Positions 35,501 to 40,948 of a stretch of 64,000 bases of DNA are shown piece after piece; position 1 is the stretch's first letter; each line of letters opens with the position of its first letter. Source of the stretch: Paenibacillus_V sp046244365 (lineage in GTDB: Bacteria; Bacillota; Bacilli; Paenibacillales; NBRC-103111); NCBI RefSeq assembly GCF_046244365.1, contig NZ_CP176395.1, positions 6,386,001 to 6,450,000 of the forward strand, given 5' to 3'. The notes beneath the pieces are model-generated. The model had not been told where the DNA came from and searched no databases. It was given only the letters and a program-made list of their open reading frames with translations. Made by a program: the position numbers and the translations under genes.

Positions 35501-38472
35501 CGGGAATCCCCGGATCTTACGTTCCCGGATGCTTTCCCGAGCGGGTTAACGGCTGGAGCGAAACGACCGGAGGCGCCATGGCCGTGTTCCGACTCATAAT
35601 CGCCGGTTGCGAAACGATCCTTCCCGTTAGCCGGCCGCCGTGTACTTGGCATTTCGAGACTCGGTTCTGCAAAACGAGAAGCAATTGTACGTACAAACGA
35701 CTCTTTACTCCCCATTGGGCTTGAGCTTTGAAGCCATTCGTCTGCCGGATTTCGAGCGACATAAGCTGAAGCTGACTCCGATTGCTCTTGCCGGGTCGCA
35801 TTCTGACGCCTTCCCGCTCTCCCCAAAAACATCGAAGGGGCCGTCAACCTGCTCGGCTGGAGAAACGACTGCGCCTCCGAGCTTCCGTCAAACCGTTCGT
35901 TCCAGTGCTTTGGCCCAAGTAAGGGGCTAGCCATTCCTTTGACACGGGTATCGGCTGTATGTAGGGAACGCTCTGCCACATAAAGCAAAAACGGCTTCTG
36001 CTTCTCTGTCTCCGAAATTGCCTTATGGCTAGCGACTCTTTTCCGGGTTGCATTTCGGATAAGGTTCGGCTCATCGGTTTCTTTATCGGATAAAGAAGAC
36101 CAAGTTTCGCCGTTAAGCGGCTCGAAAGCCGGTCTTGCCGAATGCTCGGCAGCCATTTGGTTTGAAGCAGTTATTTCACCCGTCCTACCGGCAGAATCAG
36201 ATAGCTGCTTTGAGTTGGAAGCACGGGTTTCGAATCGCTTGTCGCTGTCGGCTGCTTGCGTTGAAGGGAATGCCGGCTTATGGACGGATGAACCGTCTGA
36301 CTCTCCGCCCTGCGAACTTCTTTTTACTGCCAACCGATCGGTTGTCGTCGGATCGGCAGCAGTCGATCTAAGCGCAGGCTGCTTGTTCTCAGCAAACGTA
36401 TTGACCTTCTCGATGCCTTTTTCTCGAAGCCTATCTTGCCTCAACTGCAGACGAATCGACGCCCATGTGACGGGAGAATGGGCAGCATCCATCCCGCCCA
36501 TCGCATACTGCCGTGACACCGCAGCTTCGCCATTTATGGTCGAACGGCCGGCGACCGGCTTTGGCTCTGCTTTAACGACCGGTTTGCCGATAACGGACCG
36601 AGTCGTTCGGAGGTCCGTATTCTCTTGCCCTGTTCCAGTCTCGCCAGCCTCCGGCAAACGACCGGCTGCATCTATTGCTGCTGGAACTTCGCGTAACCTT
36701 CGATGCGCAAGGGCGAGATCCCGCAGCTGCGGATACTGCGGCACTCCGAAATCCATAGGATCTTCGGATATGCTTGGAGATCCGGGGAGCTGCGGCAAGC
36801 TTGCTTTTGCAAATGCAAGTATCGCGTCGCGCTTTTTAAAAAAGCGTTTCGAGCTTTTAGGTACAGCTTTATGTGGAAGCATGACGCCGGAATCCGAATT
36901 TTGCGATTGCAGCGAGCTCGCTTCCAAGGCCTCGGAAGGAACGCTAGCCGCAGCCTGACCGGAACGTTTGGATGAACGCCTCTTTGCTGCGCCCTCTGCC
37001 TGAACGCTCCGGTTCGGCAGCTCGAACATGCCGTTCGCTTCTTCGCTCCGTCTCTTACGAAAATGCCGCACTATAGGCAGCACGTCCTGAATCGTTCGGT
37101 AAGACGGGTCGTGATCGCGCGCATTCGCCCATTCCGGCGCTATGCCGTCTTTTCTAATTTCAGGATTAGTCCGAGCCGAAGCTAGCTCCTTCGGTCCCAA
37201 CCTCGAGTCGTCCACTAGAGCGCCTGCTAGATTCGAAAAAGCATGTTGATCATCAAGCCGGCCTTTTCGTTCGCGTCCTGCCTCTCTGGCAGTCGTATTC
37301 CCCGTGTCGGAGGACAGCAGACGATCAGACGGCTTTTCTACAGTTGAATTATGCGCTGATGACTCATTTCTTTGATGCACATGCCTAAATTTTTGCTCTT
37401 GCTCTAGGGAGAGTTCCAAAGGCGATCTTTTACCTTTAGCACTTCGTTCACTGCCGGTAAGATTGGCTTGGGCCGCTTTCCTTGCGGTTGTCTCACGCGC
37501 TTGCGGTCCAGGACCTGCGGCGTGCTTCATGCCTCTGCCGCTCATTTTCGCTAACTGATCCAACAAAAAACGTTTACTTGCAAGTAATCCTGCTTGCTCG
37601 CTCTGAAGCGTTCTTACTTGTGCTTCCAGACTCGTCCACCCAAAAGCTTCATCGTCTTGATTCTCGGCTTGATCTTCGCCCATGCGAAAAACTAGCTCCA
37701 GCCTGCCCATAAACGCGTTCCGAAAAAAGCCGTATTTGCCTAAAATACGATCGGCAAACAACCGGTTTTCTCCTGTCACCATTGCCGCCGGCGGTTTATC
37801 CGCTTTCACCTGCAGCATCGGCTTCGTCGCGCTTGCTTCGTTCACGCCCGCGTCCTCGCGCGACGCTCCGCGCTTCCGCTTCGCTCCCGCCTCCGGCTTC
37901 GCCGCGCTTGCTTCGCTCACACCCGCGTCCTCGCGCGACGCTCCGCGCTTCCGCTTCGCTTTCGCTTCCGACTTCGCCGCGCTTGCTTCGCTCACGCCAG
38001 CGACCTCGCGCGACGCTCCGCGCTTCCGCTTCGCTTTCGCCTCCGGCTGAGCCACGCTTGCTTCGCTCACGCCCGCGTCCTCGCGCGACGCTCCGCGCTT
38101 CCGCTTCGCTCCCGCCTCCGGCTTCGCCGCGCTTGCTTCGCTCACACCCGCGTCCTCGCGCTGCGCTCCGCGCTTCCGCTTCGCTCCCGCCTCCGGCTTC
38201 GCCGCGCTTGCTTCGCTCACGCCCGCGTCCTCGCGCTGCGCTCCGCGCTTCCGCTTCGCTCCCGCCTCCGGCTTCGCCGCGCTTGCTTCGCTCACGCCCG
38301 CGACCTCGCGCGACGCTCCGCGCTTCCGCTTCGCTCCCGCCTCCGGCTGCGCCGCGCTTGCTTCGCTCGCGCCCGCGTCCTCGAGCGACGCTCCGCGCTT
38401 CCGCTTCGCTCCCGCCTCCGGCTTCGCTTCGTTCCCCTTATTATCGCCGCGCCGCGAATCGCTCTTTTTCAT
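32569..38472 (-). CDS. Giant low-complexity eCIS protein in the Afp6 slot, with short conserved C-terminal tail
   Basis: About 1967 aa starting at the ATG at 38472, which overlaps the tube stop by 4 bp; a longer frame reaches 38496. It has eight 25-aa repeats containing AKRKRGA (residues about 12-215), a long disordered Ser/Arg/Gly/Glu-rich middle with few predicted helices, and four 75-aa Ala/Pro/Arg repeats (about 1520-1810). It ends with a compact acidic/helical tail (LQELIEQLPQFDVGRMTDKV, then YREIEKRLKFEQQRRG). The tail pattern Y-x-x-I-x-x-R-L-x-x-E-x-x-R-x-G recalls the end of Ala/Pro-rich proteins at the same locus position, between tube and LysM, in actinobacterial eCIS; that comparison is from memory. 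Possible roles are length ruler, inner lumen filler/cargo or effector. No TM, signal or enzyme motif is seen. Confidence 0.7.
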   Translation of the reverse strand: MKKSDSRRGDNKGNEAKPEAGAKRKRGASLEDAGASEASAAQPEAGAKRKRGASREVAGVSEASAAKPEAGAKRKRGAQREDAGVSEASAAKPEAGAKRKRGAQREDAGVSEASAAKPEAGAKRKRGASREDAGVSEASVAQPEAKAKRKRGASREVAGVSEASAAKSEAKAKRKRGASREDAGVSEASAAKPEAGAKRKRGASREDAGVNEASATKPMLQVKADKPPAAMVTGENRLFADRILGKYGFFRNAFMGRLELVFRMGEDQAENQDDEAFGWTSLEAQVRTLQSEQAGLLASKRFLLDQLAKMSGRGMKHAAGPGPQARETTARKAAQANLTGSERSAKGKRSPLELSLEQEQKFRHVHQRNESSAHNSTVEKPSDRLLSSDTGNTTAREAGRERKGRLDDQHAFSNLAGALVDDSRLGPKELASARTNPEIRKDGIAPEWANARDHDPSYRTIQDVLPIVRHFRKRRSEEANGMFELPNRSVQAEGAAKRRSSKRSGQAAASVPSEALEASSLQSQNSDSGVMLPHKAVPKSSKRFFKKRDAILAFAKASLPQLPGSPSISEDPMDFGVPQYPQLRDLALAHRRLREVPAAIDAAGRLPEAGETGTGQENTDLRTTRSVIGKPVVKAEPKPVAGRSTINGEAAVSRQYAMGGMDAAHSPVTWASIRLQLRQDRLREKGIEKVNTFAENKQPALRSTAADPTTTDRLAVKRSSQGGESDGSSVHKPAFPSTQAADSDKRFETRASNSKQLSDSAGRTGEITASNQMAAEHSARPAFEPLNGETWSSLSDKETDEPNLIRNATRKRVASHKAISETEKQKPFLLYVAERSLHTADTRVKGMASPLLGPKHWNERFDGSSEAQSFLQPSRLTAPSMFLGRAGRRQNATRQEQSESASAYVARNPADEWLQSSSPMGSKESFVRTIASRFAEPSLEMPSTRRPANGKDRFATGDYESEHGHGASGRFAPAVNPLGKASGNVRSGDSRDEAGKRTSFGFFSSNEGRENVPRQTAAAFSRSAPLWRKSFVGEPSGESGPNVQDRFRGMQIPGFPAKVVKRGFPTLIMQAVQRKSGASDTGDGELGWTSIPFAQLSQTQAEGSRILVQQAQASPAETIVIRSGTTVLPSNVGGLARVAQAFAGASESKEAERPAYNPSLVQGTRTAVLREDAVKPVHGRRAASKGNATLTEQEEAGRWHDGERASYPGNARLRTMQQSVSSTGSLLRRGHDRKTEAFLVSQKYAGKLQAEANGKASDPAYSRASLYTPAAKRISNGIVQREIERDGQAFSGSGFPMKATATVISRNENYAEIGAQRLARRTAVQMAVDGTAEISSGSEAFAGERSGRTIGRLPARRSAVQSALPNVQSSRTDNGGSEPIQDAAYTESAAVNVRAHAVQRLRSDRMPLIWNERSKRFETVGADREFEEKQSFGTLSGSATAVRAGTLVTGSLGDPTAQMRFADTISGKLGEDEGRARAAKGSARQLTRFRVSGLGVANAGLPQEAPRASARLRTASSAANGPAAAAQAAGPAAALPAQRRASAPGAAAQTPARAAQAAAPAPPSAAARRAAAAPGPRLAAAQRRTAARAAQAPAAAEGPAQVAGPAAALPAQRRASAPAAAAQPPARAAQAAAPAPPSAAARRAEAPPGLRLAAAQRRTAARAAQAPAAAEGPAQAAGPAAAQPAQRRASAPGAAAQAPARAAQAAAPAPPSAAVRRAAAAPGLRLAAAQQRTADRAAQAPAAAEGPAQAAGPAAALPAQRRASAPGAVAQPPARAAHAAALARSSGGERSAAHTGTRVTARPAALKRPGPAGTAGEHTTEAAWPVQAPAQAKLPMTQLQADMSVSAAAGRTAAGEEPEWMAQPEVELAHKLPFMRQESSEDAAPQMRDFGDDDALQLDFLRQRVQAAVEEAAPVRIEHGSGLKEINIEQLQELIEQLPQFDVGRMTDKVYREIEKRLKFEQQRRGL
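33130..33920. repeat. About 225-nt tandem repeats encoding Ala/Pro/Arg-rich units
   Basis: Three to four long copies of a very GC-rich unit. The marker GCCGGGCCCTCAGCCGCCGC recurs at about 33229, 33452 and 33677, giving a period close to 225 nt (75 residues). Copies differ by scattered substitutions. Confidence 0.85.
37840..38440. repeat. 75-nt tandem repeats encoding the KRKR units
   Basis: Eight copies of a 75-nt unit, each encoding a 25-residue block with AKRKRGAS and EDAGVSEASAA. The unit begins on the plus strand around CGCGACGCTCCGCGCTTCCG. Variation is confined to a few codons (S/Q, R/L, D/V). Confidence 0.9.
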
Positions 38473-38939
38473 TCCAACAACCCCATTACCTTCCACAGCT
38501 TGCTATGAATTGTTTTAAGGCCGTTATGCACGATTTCGATCGATTCGATCGCCACATTATTGTTGGCAGCATGAAAGTCCGGGCCCATCCACTTCACCGG
38601 ATAAGCATCAAAAAAATTCCACCGGCAAACCTCATGTCCCGAACGGCTGTACATAATAACGGAGCCGTTTTTGCGTTTTACTTTCCCGGCGACAACGCCC
38701 TCGTACCATTCCCAAAGCTCGCTCGAGCCCGTCAATCCGCGCTTTAGAACGATTTTCGGAAATTTCGTTTGTTTGGGCAGCTGATGTATATAGTTGTTCA
38801 CGCCGCCTTCCTGATACTCTTGGAGGGTCGTTTCCGCTTGCAGCCCCGATACTTCGGAAAAACCGCCGACCAAAAGCCCGTCCAGTTCGACCTTGAAACG
38901 AAATGCGCCGTTTACATTATGAAATTTGGAATTCAACAT
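38469..38939 (-). CDS. eCIS tube protein, gp19 family (second, Afp5-like)
   Basis: 156 aa of the T4 gp19-like tube family. The fold is marked by FRFKVELDGLLVGGFSEVSG, the loop EGGVNNYIHQLPKQTKFPKI and the strand VLKRGLTGSSELWEWYEGVV. The C-terminal part has the usual WNFFDAYPVKWMGPDF and ESIEIVHNGLKTI. The start is taken as the ATG at 38939, because AAGAGGTGA, complementary to the 16S tail, lies 8 nt before it; an in-frame GTG at 38951 lacks such spacing. In Afp-like systems this second tube protein sits at the first ring on the hub. The stop of the -1 extension lies just upstream. Confidence 0.92.
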   Translation of the reverse strand: MLNSKFHNVNGAFRFKVELDGLLVGGFSEVSGLQAETTLQEYQEGGVNNYIHQLPKQTKFPKIVLKRGLTGSSELWEWYEGVVAGKVKRKNGSVIMYSRSGHEVCRWNFFDAYPVKWMGPDFHAANNNVAIESIEIVHNGLKTIHSKLWKVMGLLE

Positions 38940-38947
38940 TTGCGTTG

Positions 38948-39166
38948 TCACCTCTTGCCGAACACGTCGAACGGATTATCCGACCTATTTCCATCGTCGT
39001 TTAAGCTGCGGTTGATTCTAGATATTTCTTCGCACCATTTGCGGCGGTCGCGATGCTCCATTGACATGATTTCGTCGTGCGGCCAGTGATAATAGTAGGC
39101 GATAAAACCGGCTTCCTCATAAATCTTATCAACGGGATAACCGACTAGACCACCGCTGTTTCGGTT
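38948..39166 (-). CDS. -1 frame extension (DUF6760-like) of the tail assembly chaperone-like gene
   Basis: 72 codons ending at TGA 38950-38948. The frame has a clear family signature (YPVDKIYEEAGFIAYYYHW, HDEIMSMEHRDRRKWCEEIS), resembling the small eCIS-linked family I recall as DUF6760. Between the preceding in-frame TGA and the conserved region there is no ATG, GTG or TTG; the first in-frame ATG falls after the HW motif. The frame is exactly -1 relative to the upstream gene and opens immediately after T_TTT_TTA (39172-39166). Translation as a frameshift fusion of about 191 aa is the simplest reading. Use of a non-standard start such as ATT is the alternative. Confidence 0.75.
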   Translation of the reverse strand, partial: NRNSGGLVGYPVDKIYEEAGFIAYYYHWPHDEIMSMEHRDRRKWCEEISRINRSLNDDGNRSDNPFDVFGKR

Positions 39167-39522
39167 AAAAAAGGCAGCTCAACCTCGTGCTCATGCTCGC
39201 ATTTAGGACAGATGACGTGCGCCTTGAGCGGCTCGATATCGTTGATATGCCGATAATAATTTTGCAGAAACGCCAGGTCCGCCGTAAATAAACGTTCCAC
39301 TACACGCGTGTCGATCGCGCGCAGGTCGCCAAGCTTCGTAATGACGCGGGTTAACAAAATGATCGTCAAATATCCAGGATTTTGCTGCACCCGTTGATCC
39401 CGCATCGGCAAAATTTCGTCCGCAGCCGTCGCCAGGCGCATAACGCCGCGCTTATGCAGCGTCCCGTTTTCGTCCACATATCCTCTTGGAAGCTCGAATT
39501 CGAATTCCGTCGTAAAAGCCAC
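39145..39522 (-). CDS. eCIS tail assembly chaperone-like protein (gpG/gpE-like)
   Basis: 125 aa from GTG 39522, with GGGAGGG 6 nt upstream; the frame extends further (to 39711) but crosses an AT-rich repeat array. The body (FTTEFEFELPRGYVDENGTL, GVMRLATAADEILPMRDQRV, NPGYLTIILLTRVITKLGDL) matches a family found in eCIS operons after the tube gene and labelled phage tail assembly protein. A CPKCEHEHEVEL segment near the end has one CxxC pair. A slippery heptamer lies seven codons before the stop. In lambda and P2 the genes at this position make a short chaperone and a frameshifted long form that loads the tape measure. Confidence 0.85.
   Translation of the reverse strand: MAFTTEFEFELPRGYVDENGTLHKRGVMRLATAADEILPMRDQRVQQNPGYLTIILLTRVITKLGDLRAIDTRVVERLFTADLAFLQNYYRHINDIEPLKAHVICPKCEHEHEVELPFLTETAVV
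39160..39187 (-). promoter_or_regulatory. Predicted -1 programmed ribosomal frameshift site
   Basis: On the minus strand GAGG lies 10 nt before TTTTTTA, which reads T_TTT_TTA with the zero-frame codons CCT TTT TTA. A TAACCGA arm overlapping the heptamer end is the exact reverse complement of TCGGTTA, 16 nt further on, giving a possible stem around the zero-frame stop. The heptamer, upstream SD-like element and the lack of a start in the -1 frame together support frameshifting. The stem sits closer to the slip site than usual. Confidence 0.75.
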
Positions 39523-39612
39523 TATAAACCCTCCCAGCGTACTTAAAAACCTATTAGAAAATGTGCTTCGATAGCCGACATTCTGCATTCTAGCTAATAT
39601 ATTGAATTTAGC

Positions 39613-39803
39613 TTCACTATTAGTGAACGTAAATTCACTAAAACGATTGGTTATAGCCTTTTTGTTCTCAATAGTGAAGTTAGATTCACTATTAGTGAAC
39701 CTTAAGTCCAAATAGTTACCTCTAGTTCACTAAACGATGTAAAAATGAAAAAACAGAAGTAATAGTGAAGTTTGGTTCATTATTAGTGAATCAAAGTTCA
39801 CTA
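39613..39803. repeat. Array of TTCACTA / TAGTGAA half-sites
   Basis: Eleven heptamers TTCACTA or TAGTGAA (one with a C-to-T change) at 39613, 39621, 39634, 39672, 39685, 39693, 39726, 39763, 39776, 39784 and 39797. Three pairs form 15-nt palindromes TTCACTA-N-TAGTGAA (39613-39627, 39685-39699, 39776-39790), and flanking half-sites are repeatedly 6 nt away. The tract is AT-rich, unlike its surroundings. It lies between the tube gene and the chaperone-like gene, so it could be an operator array, an RNA attenuator or a spread intergenic repeat. Confidence 0.85.
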
Positions 39804-39897
39804 TTCCGTATCTCAACAAAAAAACTACTTCTATTTAATGAAATTACATTTTATGGAATTTGACTATTGATCATTTATACTTAAGTCTCATATTCTT

Positions 39898-40000
39898 GTG
39901 TTCCTGCATTTCCTGCATTTCCTGCATTTCCTGCATTCCCTGCATTCCCTGCATTCCCTGCATTACCCGCATTACCCGCACTCCCTGCACTTCCTACAAC
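39898..40000. repeat. Degenerate 9-nt tandem repeat
   Basis: About ten copies of a 9-nt unit drifting from TTCCTGCAT to CCCTGCATT to ACCCGCATT. The edges are degenerate, typical of slippage-driven growth. It is similar in style, but not in sequence, to the 9-nt tract at 845-965. Confidence 0.85.
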
Positions 40001-40129
40001 TCCCGCTCTTCCATCCGCTCTCATAATCCAGCGTTTACCATAAACTAGCGACATAAGACGAAAACAAGAGATGCGAAAGGAGAGATCCCCTCATCCGTCT
40101 CTTGTTTTCAGTCTTGTCGCTGCGGAACG

Positions 40130-40564
40130 CTACTTCGTGCGGGTCATGCCCTCGTGAGCCAGTTCGAGTACCTCGATGGCCACTTCGGAACCGGTTCCGT
40201 TAAAGTTAGGAGCCGTATATTTGGTCGGCCACGCCTCGATGACCTGCCAGGTCGCGACGTCTCCGCCTTCTTCATTGATGGCGATGATGGTTACGGTTTT
40301 CCGCTGGATTTTGCCCTGGATCGCTTCCGCAAGCCAGTTGTACATGTCCATCGAATCCGTTACGCCCCATTTGAGCGTAATGTTGCCGTACTTCGTAAGA
40401 CCGGGCAGCTTGCGCGGCGTAGTCGTTTCGTTGCCTTCCCGGTACTCGATAACCGATACGGAAGCATCGAAGCCGGACACTTCGCTGAAGCCCGCTTGCT
40501 GAATGCCTTCCACCTCAACCCGAAATCTAAAATTTCTATATGGATCTCTACGTTCGCCAGGCAT
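40130..40564 (-). CDS. eCIS major tube protein, gp19 family (Afp1-like)
   Basis: 144 aa. The gp19 tube fold is shown by YRNFRFRVEVEGIQQAGFSE, the loop EYREGNETTTPRKLPGLTKY, NITLKWGVTDSMDMYNWLAE and the end segment EVAIEVLELAHEGMTR. The length and the compact loops fit the main inner-tube subunit. GGAAGGGG lies 6 nt before the ATG. It follows the sheath gene by 384 bp and precedes the 607-bp spacer, so tube and sheath may be made in higher amounts than the distal genes. It pairs with the Afp5-like gene at 38469. Confidence 0.93.
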   Translation of the reverse strand: MPGERRDPYRNFRFRVEVEGIQQAGFSEVSGFDASVSVIEYREGNETTTPRKLPGLTKYGNITLKWGVTDSMDMYNWLAEAIQGKIQRKTVTIIAINEEGGDVATWQVIEAWPTKYTAPNFNGTGSEVAIEVLELAHEGMTRTK

Positions 40565-40948
40565 ACTATTCCCCTTCCCTTGAATCGTTCAAAAAAGTCC
40601 CTGCCGTTCGCATCACAGCTGCGTGCGCAGCGCGTCCGAGGCTTTTGCGGATCCCTAGACCCCAGCCAAGCTTTCCTACCGACCGACAGAAGATTCGATT
40701 TGAACCCGAATATTATTTAGTGATAGCTCAAAAAGTCACCTTATGATCACGAAGATTATCGAGAAGCAGATTCGACATCGAATCTTGTATACAACTACGA
40801 AGGCTTATGCTTCCGATGCCGCTTTCCTAACGAAAAGCGGGGAGATGCTCATTTAGGTTTTACCTAAACTCCGCTCATCCTTCTTCGACGGGATCAAACC
40901 TTCTCAGTACGGACAAGTCGACTTTTTGAAGCCAATATTAGTCATTCC
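40565..40948. other. 384-bp spacer between sheath and tube genes with two hairpins
   Basis: No gene is seen. An 18-nt palindrome AGATTCGA-CA-TCGAATCT occupies 40768-40785. A larger hairpin at 40836-40875 has outer arms AGCGG/CCGCT and inner arms TTTAGG/CCTAAA; on the minus strand it is followed by TTTTCGTT. The second could be a partial terminator or mRNA stabiliser after the sheath gene. Confidence 0.55.
40836..40875 (-). terminator. Possible weak terminator or processing hairpin after the sheath gene
   Basis: TTTAGG-TTTTA-CCTAAA inner stem within AGCGG...CCGCT outer arms, then TTTTCG on the minus strand. The pairing is interrupted, so full termination is doubtful; partial read-through into tube would be expected. 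Confidence 0.35.

Larger units (their letters stand above)
39523..40129. other. 607-bp spacer within the eCIS operon
   Basis: No gene is supported. Besides the half-site array, it carries a degenerate 9-nt tandem repeat (about 39898-40000, unit near CTGCATTTC) and an AT-rich middle. Small frames across it are repetitive and lack ribosome sites. Such a long non-coding spacer separates sheath and tube from the rest of the eCIS genes. Confidence 0.7.

Noticed and set aside
39613..39803. Insertion sequence or MITE with terminal inverted repeats
   Set aside because: The elements are many short half-sites with fixed spacing, without a pair of unique ends, a transposase or clear target duplication.
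39898..40000. Possible CRISPR-like array
   Set aside because: The unit is 9 nt, contiguous and degenerate, without spacers; no cas genes are in the window.
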